DNA from: Nocardioides sp. SR21
Lineage (GTDB): Bacteria > Actinomycetota > Actinomycetes > Propionibacteriales > Nocardioidaceae
Direction: 5' to 3'
NCBI RefSeq assembly: GCF_022761125.1
Contig: NZ_JAKWJR010000002.1
Coordinates: forward strand, 124,001-188,000
DNA length: 64,000 nucleotides
Under the pieces are notes generated by a model. It made no database searches, was not told the DNA's origin, and was given only the letters and a program-made list of their open reading frames with translations. Positions 53,553 to 62,809 of the stretch are shown in pieces; within the stretch, counting starts at the first letter, position 1; each line of letters begins with the position of its first letter. The position numbers and the translations under genes are program-made.

Positions 53553-54644
53553 ATGGCAGACCGGACGCTTCTGATGGTCGGGACCCGCAAGGGTCTCTGG
53601 ATCGGGACCTCGGACGAGGCGCGCGCGGACTGGCAGTTCAGCGGTCCGCACTTCGACATGGAGGAGGTCTACTCCTGCCTGATCGACACCCGCGGGGACT
53701 CCCCGCGGCTGCTCGTCGGGTCGTCGTCCTCGTGGCTCGGGCCTCAGGTCTGGCGCTCCGACGACCTCGGCGCGAGCTGGCAGGAGACGCCCAACGGCGC
53801 GATCCGCTTCCCCGAGGACACTGATGCCAAGGTCGAGCGGGTCTGGCAGCTGGTGCCGGGCACCGAGGACGGCGTCGTGTACGCCGGGACCGAGCCGGGC
53901 GCCGTGTGGCGGTCGACCGACCGCGGCGAGACGTTCACGCTCGAGCGCGCGCTCTGGGACCACCCGCACCGCCAGGAGTGGGGCGCGGGCTTCGGCGGCC
54001 AGGCGTTCCACACCGTGCTCCCGCACCCCACCGACCCGCAGTCGGTGACGGCCGCGATCTCGTCGGGCGGCGTCTACCAGACCAACGACGGCGGCAGCAG
54101 CTGGGAGGCGCACAACCACGGGGTGAAGGCGGAGTTCCTGCCCGAGGGTGCGCAGTACCCCGAGTTCGGCCAGTGCGTGCACAAGATCGCCCGCCACCCG
54201 AGCCGGCCCGAGCGGATGTTCATGCAGAACCACGGCGGCGTCTACCGCTCCGACGACCACGGGAGCACCTGGACCTCCATCGCCGACGGTCTTCCCGCGG
54301 ACTTCGGCTTCCCGATGGTCGTGCACCCGCACCAGCCGGACACGATCTACGTCTTCCCGCTCAACGGCGCGGGCGGCCGCTACCCGCCCGAGGGCGAGGC
54401 GGGGGTCTGGCGCTCGCGCGACGGCGGTGACAGCTGGGAGAAGCTCGACGAGGGTCTGCCGGAGAACTTCTACGTCGCGGTGATGCGCGACGCGATGTGT
54501 GCCGACGACCACCAGGAGGCCGGGCTCTACTTCGGCGGGCGCAACGGCGCGGTCTGGGGCTCGGCCGACGAGGGCGAGACCTGGTCCCAGGTGATCGCGG
54601 ACCTGCCGGACGTGATGGTGGTGCGGGCGGCGTCGATCCCGTGA
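53553..54644 (+). CDS. Asp-box (BNR) beta-propeller, sialidase/VPS10-like
   Basis: 363 residues with six Asp-box turns S/T-x-D-x-G-x-x-W/F: R-S-D-D-L-G-A-S-W, R-S-T-D-R-G-E-T-F, Q-T-N-D-G-G-S-S-W, R-S-D-D-H-G-S-T-W, R-S-R-D-G-G-D-S-W and G-S-A-D-E-G-E-T-W. No signal peptide, so it is likely cytosolic. Such proteins are often annotated as glycosyl hydrolases, but no catalytic Arg triad/Tyr was identified, so enzymatic activity is doubtful. The stop overlaps the next GTG. Confidence 0.88.
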   Translation: MADRTLLMVGTRKGLWIGTSDEARADWQFSGPHFDMEEVYSCLIDTRGDSPRLLVGSSSSWLGPQVWRSDDLGASWQETPNGAIRFPEDTDAKVERVWQLVPGTEDGVVYAGTEPGAVWRSTDRGETFTLERALWDHPHRQEWGAGFGGQAFHTVLPHPTDPQSVTAAISSGGVYQTNDGGSSWEAHNHGVKAEFLPEGAQYPEFGQCVHKIARHPSRPERMFMQNHGGVYRSDDHGSTWTSIADGLPADFGFPMVVHPHQPDTIYVFPLNGAGGRYPPEGEAGVWRSRDGGDSWEKLDEGLPENFYVAVMRDAMCADDHQEAGLYFGGRNGAVWGSADEGETWSQVIADLPDVMVVRAASIP

Positions 54645-55096
54645 GCACCTACGAGGTGACGCGGTCGACGTACGTCGCCGCCGACCCGGCGGTCGTGCAC
54701 GCGCTGGTCAACGACTTCCACGAGTGGCGGAAGTGGTCGCCGTGGGAGGACCTCGACCCGAACCTGCAGCGCACCTACACCGGCCCTGACTCCGGTGTCG
54801 GCGCCCACTACGGGTGGAGCGGCAACCGCAAGGCGGGCGAGGGCAGCATGGTGATCACCAGCGTCACGCCGCTCGAGATCGACGTGAAGCTCGACTTCCT
54901 CAAGCCGTTCTCCGCGTCCAACCAGGTCCAGTTCATCCTCACGCCGCACGACGGCGGCACCAAGGTCGAGTGGCGCATGGAGGGCGAGCAGAAGGGCCTC
55001 TGGGGCTTCGTCGGCCGCTTCATGAACATGGACAAGGTGGTGGGCACGGACTTCGAGCAGGGCCTGGCCCGGCTCAAGACCGCCGCCGAGAGCTAG
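54641..55096 (+). CDS. SRPBCC (START/Bet v 1-like) protein
   Basis: 151 residues from GTG 54641, overlapping the previous stop. Polyketide-cyclase-like fold: V-H-A-L-V-N-D-F-H-E-W-R-K-W-S-P-W-E, Y-G-W-S-G-N-R-K-A-G-E-G and V-E-W-R-M-E-G-E. Ligand unknown. Coupled to the Asp-box protein; ends tail-to-tail with GH65 (4-nt overlap). Confidence 0.87.
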   Translation: MSTYEVTRSTYVAADPAVVHALVNDFHEWRKWSPWEDLDPNLQRTYTGPDSGVGAHYGWSGNRKAGEGSMVITSVTPLEIDVKLDFLKPFSASNQVQFILTPHDGGTKVEWRMEGEQKGLWGFVGRFMNMDKVVGTDFEQGLARLKTAAES

Positions 55097-57648
55097 GTGG
55101 CGGCTCCCGCGCCCGACTGGTCCGGGAGGTACGTCGGCAGCTCGCCGAGGTCGGCGTCCTCGAGCGGCTGGATCGGGTCGGGGACGCCGGCGGTGATCGT
55201 GCTGCCGTCCGCGCGGACGCCGCCGATCACCGGGTGGTCGCCGAGCAGCCCGTCGATGCGGGGGCCCTGGTCGGCGAGGGGCACGACGACCGACTCGCCG
55301 GGCGACACGACGTACTGGCGGCCGCGGACCAGCAACGGCACGTCCCGCTCGCCGCTCACGACCGAGAACGTCACCTGCTCCTCGTCGAGCTCGACCAGCA
55401 CCCGCGAGCCCTGCCAGCACAGCCGGTAGCGCAGGCCCTCCCACGCCTCGGGCAGGCGCGGGTCGAAGGACAGCGCACCGCCGTGGTCACGCATCCCGCC
55501 GAAGCCCTGGACGAGCGCGCCCCACACGCCGCCGGTGGAGGCGACGTGCAGGCCGTCGACGGTGTTGCCGTGCAGGTTCATCAGGTCGACGTAGAGCGCC
55601 TGGTAGAAGTAGTCGAGCGCGGCCTCGTGGTAGCCCACCTCGGCCGCGACCACCGACTGCACGACCGCGGACAGCGTGGAGTCGCCGGTGGTGATCGGGT
55701 CGTAGTACTCGAAGTCGGCGCGCTTCTCCTCGGGGGTGAAGCGGTCGCCCTGGAGGAACAGCGCGAGCACGACGTCGGCCTGCTTGAGCACCTGGAACCG
55801 GTAGATCACCAGCGGGTGGTAGTGCAGCAGCAGCGGCCGCAGCCCCTCGGGCGTCTGCGAGAGGTCCCAGACCTCACGGTCGAGGAAGAAGTCGTCCTGC
55901 GGGTGGATGCCGAGGCCCGCGTCGTACGGGATCGTCATGCCCTCGGCGCAGCGTCGCCACTCCGTCACCTCGGCCGGGTCGAGGCCGAGGCGCGTGGACA
56001 TCCGGATGAACTCCTCCGGACGCTCGTCGCGCATCCACTCGACGGCGTCGGCGGCGACCTCGAGGTTGTAGCGCGCCATCACGTTCGTGAAGAGGTTGTT
56101 GTTGACGACCGTCGTGTACTCGTCCGGCCCGGTGACGCCGTGGATGTGGAACGTCTCCTCGCCGTTGCTGCGCCAGAAGCCGAGGTCGGCCCACATCCGC
56201 GCGGTCTCGACGAGGATGTCGATGCCCTCGCGCACCAGGAAGCCGCGGTCGCCGGTGGCGAGCACGTACTTCATCAGCGCGTACGCGATGTCGGCGTCGA
56301 TGTGGACCTGGGCCGAGCCGGCGGCGTAGTACGCCGACGCCTCTTCGCCGTTGATCGTGCGCCACGGGAACATCGCGCCGCTCTGCGCCATCTCGCGGGC
56401 CCGCTCACGAGCCGCCGGCAGCAGCACCGACCGGAAGTGCAGGACGTTCCTCGCGACCTCGGGCTGGGTGTAGGTGAGGAACGGGATCACGTAGATCTCG
56501 GTGTCCCAGAAGAAGTGGCCCTCGTAGCCGGAGCCGGTGACGCCCTTGGCCGGTACGCCGAGGCCGTCGGTGCGGGCGCTGGCCTGGGCGAGGCTGAACA
56601 GGTTGTAGCGCACGGCCTGCTGGAGCGCCGGCTGGCCGGGGATCTCGACGTCGCCGGAGGCCCAGAAGTCGGCGTACCAGCTGCGCTGGTCCTCCATGTA
56701 GTGCTCGACGCCGTGCCGCGCCGCCCGGTCGAGGGTGCGGTCGCAGCGGTCCGCGAGCTCGCGGACCGGGACGCCGCGCGAGGTGTGGTAGCTGACGACC
56801 TTGGTCAGCCGCACGACGTTGCCCTCGGTGGCGTCGACCCGGAACACGGTCTTGGCCTGGTCGTCGTCGGCGCGCTCCACGACCTCGTGCTCGTCGATGG
56901 TCTGCAGGTCGTGGTCGGCGGCGACCGCGATCGTCATGCCCGAGTGGGCGCACTGGTAGCCGAGCAGCATCCGCTCCGCGGTTGCGTTGCTCATCCGGGG
57001 GAGGAGCACCCGGTTGTCGAAGACGGCGGCCTTGCGGGGGTCGACCGGCTCGCCGGACGGCGTCGTCGGCATCCGGTACTCGTCGATGCCGTCCTGCCGG
57101 TTGAGGATCTGCGACGAGATCACGACCGGGGCGTCGCCGCTGAGCAGCTCCACCTCGAGGGTGTAGATCGCCAGGTGCCGTTGGGTCATCGACACCATGC
57201 GGGTGGTGTCGATGCGCACCCGCTTGCCCGACGGCGTGCGCCAGATCAGGTGCCGGCGCAGCACGCCGTCGCGGAAGTCGAGCCGGCGCTCGTAGTGCTC
57301 GAGGTCGGCGGTGCCGAACGTCAGCGGCTCGTCGTCGATGTAGAGCTTGAGTGTCGTGGTGTCGGGGGCGTTGACGATCGTCTGCCCGGTGCGCGCGAAC
57401 CCGAACGCCGCCTCCGCGTGCCGGATCGGCCAGGTCTCGTGGAAGCCGTTGACGAACGTCCCGTGGGCGTACGCCGGCCGTCCCTCCTCGGGCGTGCCGC
57501 GCATGCCGAGGTAGCCGTTGCCGACCGCGAACAGCGTCTCGGTCACGCCGGCGTCGTGCGCGCGGTAGCCGGTCTCGACGAGCGCCCAGGGATCGACCGG
57601 GAACCGGCCGCGGTCCATCGGGTCGGGGCCGATGTGCTGGTTGTTCAC
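55093..57648 (-). CDS. GH65 disaccharide phosphorylase (maltose/trehalose/kojibiose type)
   Basis: 851 residues from the GTG at 57648. GH65 N-terminal beta-sandwich (G-N-G-Y-L-G-M-R-G), an (alpha/alpha)6 catalytic barrel with F-F-W-D-T-E-I-Y, and the general acid Glu510 in V-T-G-P-D-E-Y-T. Splits an alpha-glucosyl disaccharide with phosphate to give beta-glucose 1-phosphate. The overlapping beta-phosphoglucomutase-type gene completes the pathway to glucose 6-phosphate. Substrate is not fixed by visible residues; cytoplasmic. Confidence 0.93.
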   Translation of the reverse strand: MNNQHIGPDPMDRGRFPVDPWALVETGYRAHDAGVTETLFAVGNGYLGMRGTPEEGRPAYAHGTFVNGFHETWPIRHAEAAFGFARTGQTIVNAPDTTTLKLYIDDEPLTFGTADLEHYERRLDFRDGVLRRHLIWRTPSGKRVRIDTTRMVSMTQRHLAIYTLEVELLSGDAPVVISSQILNRQDGIDEYRMPTTPSGEPVDPRKAAVFDNRVLLPRMSNATAERMLLGYQCAHSGMTIAVAADHDLQTIDEHEVVERADDDQAKTVFRVDATEGNVVRLTKVVSYHTSRGVPVRELADRCDRTLDRAARHGVEHYMEDQRSWYADFWASGDVEIPGQPALQQAVRYNLFSLAQASARTDGLGVPAKGVTGSGYEGHFFWDTEIYVIPFLTYTQPEVARNVLHFRSVLLPAARERAREMAQSGAMFPWRTINGEEASAYYAAGSAQVHIDADIAYALMKYVLATGDRGFLVREGIDILVETARMWADLGFWRSNGEETFHIHGVTGPDEYTTVVNNNLFTNVMARYNLEVAADAVEWMRDERPEEFIRMSTRLGLDPAEVTEWRRCAEGMTIPYDAGLGIHPQDDFFLDREVWDLSQTPEGLRPLLLHYHPLVIYRFQVLKQADVVLALFLQGDRFTPEEKRADFEYYDPITTGDSTLSAVVQSVVAAEVGYHEAALDYFYQALYVDLMNLHGNTVDGLHVASTGGVWGALVQGFGGMRDHGGALSFDPRLPEAWEGLRYRLCWQGSRVLVELDEEQVTFSVVSGERDVPLLVRGRQYVVSPGESVVVPLADQGPRIDGLLGDHPVIGGVRADGSTITAGVPDPIQPLEDADLGELPTYLPDQSGAGAAT

Positions 57649-58367
57649 GCGTTGCCCTCCTGGGCCGGGACGAGGTCGGCGAGGTCGGAGACGACGAGGG
57701 TGGCACCCGCCGCGGTGAGGGCCTCCGGGCCCGCGCCGCGGTCGACGCCGACGACGGCGCCGAAGTGGCCGGCCGCGCCGGCGCGGACGCCGGAGACGGC
57801 GTCCTCGAGCACGACGGACTCCGCGGCGCCGGCGTTCAGGACCTCGGCTGCGTGCAGGAACGTGTCCGGCGCCGGCTTGCCCGGCAGGTTCAGCTCCGTG
57901 GCGACCGCACCGCTGACCACGGTGACGAACCGGTCGCTCAGTCCGGCGGCCTCCAGCACGGCCGGGGCGTTCACCGACGAGGACACGACGGCGAGCGGCA
58001 GCCCGAGGTCGCGGAGGTGGTCGAGGAGCAGCACGGAGCCCGGGTAGGCCTCCACCCCGTCGCGCTCGAGCACCGCGTTGAACGCGTCGTTCTTGCGATC
58101 CCCGAGCTCGACCACGCGGTCCTGCGGCGCCGGGATCCCGCGCGACGTCAGGAAGTCGCGCACCCCGTCGTACCGGGGCTTCCCGTCGACGTGCGCGTAG
58201 TAGTCGGCGTCGGTGTAGGGCGCGGTGTCGCCCTCCCCGTCCCAGGACTCGAGGAAGGCGTTGAACATCTCGTTCCACGCGCGCATGTGCACGATGGCCG
58301 TCGGTGTCACGACGCCGTCCAGGTCGAACAGCACGGCTCGGTAGTCGGACCAGTTCAGTGAGGTCAC
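57645..58367 (-). CDS. Beta-phosphoglucomutase-family HAD hydrolase
   Basis: 240 residues from the GTG at 58367. HAD subfamily IA: F-D-L-D-G-V-V (Asp15, Asp17), V-V-S-S-S-V-N-A (motif II), K-P-A-P-D-T-F (motif III Lys) and V-V-L-E-D-A-V-S-G-V-R-A-G (motif IV). Asp17 is the acid/base residue of beta-phosphoglucomutases. The GTGA overlap with GH65 supports conversion of beta-glucose 1-phosphate to glucose 6-phosphate. Confidence 0.9.
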   Translation of the reverse strand: MTSLNWSDYRAVLFDLDGVVTPTAIVHMRAWNEMFNAFLESWDGEGDTAPYTDADYYAHVDGKPRYDGVRDFLTSRGIPAPQDRVVELGDRKNDAFNAVLERDGVEAYPGSVLLLDHLRDLGLPLAVVSSSVNAPAVLEAAGLSDRFVTVVSGAVATELNLPGKPAPDTFLHAAEVLNAGAAESVVLEDAVSGVRAGAAGHFGAVVGVDRGAGPEALTAAGATLVVSDLADLVPAQEGNA

Positions 58368-58373
58368 TGAGCC

Positions 58374-58379
58374 AGGCTA
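58374..58379 (-). promoter_or_regulatory. -10 hexamer of leaderless HAD/GH65 operon promoter
   Basis: Minus strand TAGCCT ends 6 nt before the GTG at 58367. Confidence 0.5.
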
Positions 58380-58401
58380 GAGGGCACCGTGGTCGGGGTG
58401 C

Positions 58402-58700
58402 GAACGGTGGTTGGGGTGCGAGCGGAGCCAACCTCGAAACCGCCGTCCACTGATGCTGGGCTGCGGGTTGCTCGTGGTTGCTCGCCGACAGGGCTTTTAC
58501 GCGGGTACGGCGGGTTCGGGCTGGCGCTGCTTCCCGGCTTGCGGTGGTGGGAGTCGGTGGTTGGGGTGCGAGGGCTAGCGAGCCTCGTATCCAGCTGGCT
58601 CTCGGTCGCCTGCGGGTTGCTGGTGGTTGCGACCGACAGGGCTTTTACGCGGGTAGGGCGGGTTCGGGCTGGCGCTGCTTCCCGGCTTTCCGGCGGTGGG
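58402..58700. repeat. Two diverged copies of a ~150-bp direct repeat (non-coding)
   Basis: Copy A (about 58402-58550) and copy B (about 58553-58700) share GGTGGTTGGGGTGCGAG, CTGCGGGTTGCT, CGACAGGGCTTTTACGCGGG and GGTTCGGGCTGGCGCTGC in the same order. No reading frame looks protein-like. Within the 503-nt gap between the HAD and HNH genes. Confidence 0.75.
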
Positions 58701-58729
58701 CCTCGAAACGACAACTGTTCGTGGGTATC

Positions 58730-58771
58730 GGTGGTTGAGGAAGGCGCGCTCGCGCCTGTCTCGAAACCACC
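58730..58771. repeat. REP-like palindrome beside the HNH gene
   Basis: GGTGGTT (58730-58736) pairs with AACCACC (58765-58771) and AGGCGCG with CGCGCCT around CT. The pattern GGTGGTTGAGGAAGGCGCG ... TCTCGAAACCACC is an interrupted 42-nt palindrome, as seen for high-copy elements in Nocardioidaceae near 13E12/HNH genes (from general knowledge). The rest of the gap up to 58870 shows nothing further I can name. Confidence 0.55.
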
Positions 58772-58870
58772 ACCGAAATCCTCAAAACTATTTCTCGAAA
58801 GTGTCCACATCCCGGTCAACCACGGGCTTTTCGAGGCCCCGTTGTCGGTGGTCCCTGCTTGGGTTGAGAT

Positions 58871-60043
58871 ATGGCAGCCACCACGACCACCCGCACCGAA
58901 CTGGTGCTGGCGGCTGCCCGCGCGACGCGTTCGGCGATCGCCGACCTCGAGGCCGAGCAGCTCGTACAGGCACTCGAGTGGGCGGCACTGAACCCCGGCG
59001 ACGTCGTGGACCAGACCCGGTCCTGGGAGGAGCGCGACCTCGAGGTCGCCGGCGACGGCGCCCCGACGGTCGCGGAGTTCTCCATCGCCGAGTTCGCCCT
59101 CGCGGTCGGGATGAACACCGACGCCGGCCGGGTGTTCATCGGCGATGCCGTCGAGCTGGCGCACCGGCTCCCGCGCACCTGGGCACGGGTCCTCGACGCA
59201 GAGGTTCCGTCGTGGAAGGCCCGCAAGGTCGCCCAGCAGACCAAGGCGCTGCCGGTCGATGCGGCGGCGTTCGTGGACCGCGCGCTCGCGCCGGTGCTGC
59301 ACACGTGCACGTTCGCCCAGATCGAGCGGACCGTCGAAGCAGCGCGTGCCGAGTTCGACCCGGCCGCTGCCGAACAACGCCGCTTGGCCGACGCCGAGCA
59401 CCGGCACCTCACGTTCTACTGGCGCCAGGTCACCTCGACCGGGCAGGTCGCCGTCGCCGGGATCATGGACCTCGCCGATGCCGTGGCACTCGACGAGAAC
59501 CTGAAGGCGAAGGCCGCCACCCTCGACCCCGCCCTCCCGATCGACGTCCGCCGCTCCATCGCCGCCGGGATGCTCGGCAGCGCGGGTGAGCGTGAGGTCG
59601 TGATCTACACCCACGCCCAGCCCGACACCCGGATGGTCGAGGTCGAGAACACCCGCACCGTCGTCACCCCCGAACAGATCCAGCAGTGGTGCCAGACCGC
59701 CGGCACCACCATCACCGTCCGCCCGGTGCTCGACCTCAACGAGAACCTCACCACCGACGCCTACACCCCCACCGACCGGCAGCAGGAGCAGGTCGTCCTG
59801 ACCTTCCCGCGGTGTGTGTTCCCCGGCTGCAGTCGCCGGTCACGCTCGGCGGACAACGACCACATCGTCGAGTTCCCGATCGGTCGCACCGACACCCGGA
59901 ACCTCGCGCCGCTGTGTCGCCACCACCACCGGGTGAAGACCTTCACCGCCTGGACCTACCACCGCACCGGCCCCAGGGCCTTCACCTGGACCAGCCCGAC
60001 CGGCTGCAGCTACCACGTACGAGCGGACCGACATATCCGCTGA
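58871..60043 (+). CDS. DUF222/HNH endonuclease-domain protein (13E12-type)
   Basis: 390 residues. N-terminal DUF222 region (about 15-300; A-T-R-S-A-I-A-D-L-E-A-E-Q-L, G-R-V-F-I-G-D-A-V-E-L), C-terminal HNH motif: C-V-F-P-G-C, S-A-D-N-D-H-I-V-E-F and N-L-A-P-L-C-R-H-H-H-R-V-K. Multi-copy family in actinobacteria associated with repeats, possibly homing-like or mobile; function unproven. All HNH ligands are intact. Flanked by repeats and a terminator. Confidence 0.9.
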   Translation: MAATTTTRTELVLAAARATRSAIADLEAEQLVQALEWAALNPGDVVDQTRSWEERDLEVAGDGAPTVAEFSIAEFALAVGMNTDAGRVFIGDAVELAHRLPRTWARVLDAEVPSWKARKVAQQTKALPVDAAAFVDRALAPVLHTCTFAQIERTVEAARAEFDPAAAEQRRLADAEHRHLTFYWRQVTSTGQVAVAGIMDLADAVALDENLKAKAATLDPALPIDVRRSIAAGMLGSAGEREVVIYTHAQPDTRMVEVENTRTVVTPEQIQQWCQTAGTTITVRPVLDLNENLTTDAYTPTDRQQEQVVLTFPRCVFPGCSRRSRSADNDHIVEFPIGRTDTRNLAPLCRHHHRVKTFTAWTYHRTGPRAFTWTSPTGCSYHVRADRHIR

Positions 60044-60049
60044 CCCCCA

Positions 60050-60073
60050 CCCCGCCGACCACGGCCGGCGGGG
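60050..60073 (+). terminator. Terminator after HNH gene
   Basis: CCCCGCCG and CGGCGGGG form a perfect 8-bp stem around ACCACGGC, 7 nt after the stop codon, followed by CATTCGTCG. Confidence 0.65.
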
Positions 60074-60143
60074 CATTCGTCGTGTTCTTCCAACGGTGAC
60101 CACAACGGTCGACCCGAGCGGACCCGCAAGCCGGCCCACCGCC

Positions 60144-60162
60144 GTCACCACCTTCCGGTGAC
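60144..60162. other. Small inverted repeat in the HNH-methyltransferase gap
   Basis: GTCACC and GGTGAC pair around ACCTTCC. CGGTGACCAC also occurs near 60094 and 60156. Function unknown. Confidence 0.3.
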
Positions 60163-60248
60163 CACAGACCGCGGTGACCCCGTAATCCGAAAATCAAGGA
60201 ACCGGTACCGCCCACGCACCCGCAGGCCGTCGGGCGCCGTCAGCAGGA

Positions 60249-60920
60249 CTAGCGCTGTGCGATCACGATGATCTCGGGAGACGTGCCGGTCAGCGGGGAT
60301 CGGTCCCAGTCGCCGTAGACCGCGGTGACCTCGAAGCCGGCCTCCACCAGTGATGCGCGGATCGACGACTCGTCGCGGAAGGCCAGCACGTCTCGGTCCG
60401 CCTCCTGGCCGGCGAACGTGTCGTAGGTGACCAGCGGCAGGGAGACGTCGACGGTCTCGTGCCAGAACTCGACGTCGCCGACGGTGCGCAGGGTGTCGGC
60501 GCGGGTCCAACGTTCCCAGGCACGCGCGGCGGGGTTGCGGGTCTCGAAGGCGAGGGTGCCGCCGGGGACGAGCGCGCGGTGCAGGTCGGCGAGTACGGCG
60601 GCCCAGGCGTCGTCGGAGGTGAACACCTGGGCGACGTGGCCCGACATCACCGCCAGGTCCACCGACGACGAGGTGGCGGCCGAGCTGTAGCCGAGCCGCC
60701 AGTCGACGTCGGACGCACCCTTCGTGCGGGCCACCCGCAGCATCTCCGGGTCCGGGTCGATCGCGACGACGCTGCGGCCGGAGGCCGCCATCAGCAGCGC
60801 GAGGGTGCCCGTGCCGCAGCCGAGGTCGAGCACCCGCGAGCCGGGGAGCGCGGCGTAGAAGCGGTAGTCGTGGTCGGCCGGGTTCAGCTCGTCGTACGAC
60901 GCCTGGAAGTCGAAGGTCAC
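60249..60920 (-). CDS. Class I SAM-dependent methyltransferase
   Basis: 223 residues from the GTG at 60920, overlapping the ilvD stop (GTGA). SAM-binding motif [12 protein letters not shown], motif II acid V-V-A-I-D-P-D, and [11 protein letters not shown]. Resembles small-molecule or Methyltransf_25-type enzymes. Substrate unknown; coupling to ilvD is positional only. Confidence 0.87.
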   Translation of the reverse strand: MTFDFQASYDELNPADHDYRFYAALPGSRVLDLGCGTGTLALLMAASGRSVVAIDPDPEMLRVARTKGASDVDWRLGYSSAATSSSVDLAVMSGHVAQVFTSDDAWAAVLADLHRALVPGGTLAFETRNPAARAWERWTRADTLRTVGDVEFWHETVDVSLPLVTYDTFAGQEADRDVLAFRDESSIRASLVEAGFEVTAVYGDWDRSPLTGTSPEIIVIAQR

Positions 60921-62764
60921 TCCGGGACGAGCCGGTACGCGCCGTCGGAGGCAGCGGTCGCCATCAGGGCGTAGGCGCGCAGCGCCGCCGACACGGGCCG
61001 CTGGCGGTCGACCGGGGTGAACGGGCGGTCGCGCTTCTCCTGAGCCGCGCGGCGCTGGTCGAGGACCAGCGGGTCGACGTCCAGGGAGATCGTGCGGTTC
61101 GGGATGTCGATGGAGATGGTGTCGCCGTCCTCGACGAGCGCGATCGTGCCGCCGCCGGCGGCCTCGGGGGAGACGTGGCCGATCGAAAGGCCGGACGTGC
61201 CGCCGGAGAAGCGGCCGTCGGTGAGGAGGGCGCACTGCTGGCCGAGGCCGAGGCCCTTGAGGTACGACGTGGGGTAGAGCATCTCCTGCATGCCGGGGCC
61301 GCCCTTGGGACCCTCGTAGCGGATGACGACCACGTGCCCGGCCTGGACCTTCTTGGAGAGGATGCCCGCGACGGCGTCGTCCTGGCTCTCGAAGACGATC
61401 GCGGTCCCGGTGAACTGCCAGATCTCCTCGGGCACGCCGGCGGTCTTCACGACGCAGCCGTCCTCGGCGAGGTTGCCCTTGAGGATCGCGAGGCCGCCGT
61501 CCTTCGTGTAGGCGTGCTCGACGTCGCGGATGCAGCCGTCGGCGGCGTCGGTGTCGAGCGAGCCCCAGCGGTTGTCGGTCGAGAACGCCTCGGTGGTGCG
61601 CACGCCGCCTGGCGCGGCGTGGAAGAGGTCGAGCGCGGCCTCGCTGGCCTTGCCGCTGCGGATGTCCCACTCGTCGAGCCACTCCTGCAGCGAGGGGCTG
61701 TGCACCGAGTGGACGTCGGTGTTGAGCATCCCGCCGCGGTGGAGCTCGCCGAGCAGGGCTGGGATGCCGCCGGCGCGGTGGACGTCCTCCATGTGGTACT
61801 TCGGGGTGTTCGGGGCGACCTTCGACAGGCACGGCACCCGTCGTGAGACCGCGTCGATGTCGTCGACCGAGAACGTCATGCCGGCCTCGCGGGCCGCGGC
61901 GAGCAGGTGCAGCACGGTGTTGGTCGAGCCACCCATCGCGACGTCGAGGGCGAAGGCGTTCTCGAACGCCGCGTGGGTCGCGATGTTGCGGGGGAGGACC
62001 GACTCGTCGTCGTCCTCGTAGTAGCGCTTCGCGATCTCGACGACCAGACGGCCGGCCTCCTCGAAGAGCCTGCGGCGCGAGCTGTGGGTCGCCAGCGTCG
62101 AGCCGTTGCCCGGCAGGGACAGGCCGATCGCCTCGGTCAGGCAGTTCATCGAGTTCGCGGTGAACATGCCGGAGCAGGAGCCGCAGGTGGGGCAGGCCGA
62201 CCGCTCGACGATGTCGAGCTGCTCGTCGGTGACCTGGTCGTTCACGGCCAGCACCATCGCGTCGACCAGGTCGAGCTTGGAGTGGACGATGCCCTCGATC
62301 GCCTCGGTCTTGCCGGCCTCCATCGGCCCACCGGAGACGAACACGACGGGGATGTCGAGCCGGAGCGCCGCCATCAGCATGCCGGGCGTGATCTTGTCGC
62401 AGTTGGAGATGCAGACGAGCGCGTCGGCGCAGTGCGCGTTGACCATGTACTCGACGGCGTCGGCGATCAGCTCGCGGCTGGGCAGCGAGTAGAGCATGCC
62501 GGCGTGGCCCATCGCGATGCCGTCGTCGACGGCGATCGTGTTGAACTCCTTGGCGACGCCACCCGCGGCGGCGACCTGCTCGGCGACGATCTTCCCCAGG
62601 TCGCGCAGGTGCACGTGGCCGGGGACGAACTCCGTGAACGAGTTGGCGATCGCGACGATCGGCTTCCCGAAGTCGGAGTCGGTCATCCCGGTCGCGCGCC
62701 AGAGGGCGCGCGCACCGGCCATGTTGCGGCCCGAGGTCGACGTTGCGGAGCGGAGGATCGGCAT
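60917..62764 (-). CDS. ilvD: Dihydroxy-acid dehydratase (E. coli IlvD type)
   Basis: 615 residues, the standard length. Dehydrates 2,3-dihydroxy acids to 2-keto acids in valine, leucine and isoleucine synthesis. Fe-S ligand cysteines are in S-N-C-D-K-I-T-P-G and [11 protein letters not shown]; the first-cysteine position of the [2Fe-2S] type is F-V-P-G-H-V-H-L here, without Cys. G-G-S-T-N-T-V and D-G-R-F-S-G-G are also present. Coupled to the methyltransferase gene. Confidence 0.95.
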   Translation of the reverse strand: MPILRSATSTSGRNMAGARALWRATGMTDSDFGKPIVAIANSFTEFVPGHVHLRDLGKIVAEQVAAAGGVAKEFNTIAVDDGIAMGHAGMLYSLPSRELIADAVEYMVNAHCADALVCISNCDKITPGMLMAALRLDIPVVFVSGGPMEAGKTEAIEGIVHSKLDLVDAMVLAVNDQVTDEQLDIVERSACPTCGSCSGMFTANSMNCLTEAIGLSLPGNGSTLATHSSRRRLFEEAGRLVVEIAKRYYEDDDESVLPRNIATHAAFENAFALDVAMGGSTNTVLHLLAAAREAGMTFSVDDIDAVSRRVPCLSKVAPNTPKYHMEDVHRAGGIPALLGELHRGGMLNTDVHSVHSPSLQEWLDEWDIRSGKASEAALDLFHAAPGGVRTTEAFSTDNRWGSLDTDAADGCIRDVEHAYTKDGGLAILKGNLAEDGCVVKTAGVPEEIWQFTGTAIVFESQDDAVAGILSKKVQAGHVVVIRYEGPKGGPGMQEMLYPTSYLKGLGLGQQCALLTDGRFSGGTSGLSIGHVSPEAAGGGTIALVEDGDTISIDIPNRTISLDVDPLVLDQRRAAQEKRDRPFTPVDRQRPVSAALRAYALMATAASDGAYRLVPE

Positions 62765-62771
62765 GCTGCAC

Positions 62772-62777
62772 AGGGTA
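62772..62777 (-). promoter_or_regulatory. -10 hexamer of leaderless ilvD (E. coli type) promoter
   Basis: Minus strand TACCCT ends 7 nt before the ATG at 62764. Confidence 0.45.
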
Positions 62778-62797
62778 TGCGGAGACCGATGAGCCTC

Positions 62798-62803
62798 TAG
62801 CCT
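62798..62803 (+). promoter_or_regulatory. -10 hexamer of leaderless second dehydratase promoter
   Basis: TAGCCT ends 6 nt before the ATG at 62810. Lies 20 bp from the oppositely directed -10 of the other ilvD. Confidence 0.5.
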
Positions 62804-62809
62804 GAGTCC

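Noticed and set aside
53553..54644. True sialidase
   Set aside because: Asp boxes are present, but the catalytic Arg triad, Tyr/Glu pair and a signal peptide were not found; the fold alone does not give the activity.
58389..58991. Possible 200-residue protein across the duplicated region
   Set aside because: The frame runs through two repeat copies and a palindrome, has no ribosome-binding site and overlaps the HNH start in another frame.
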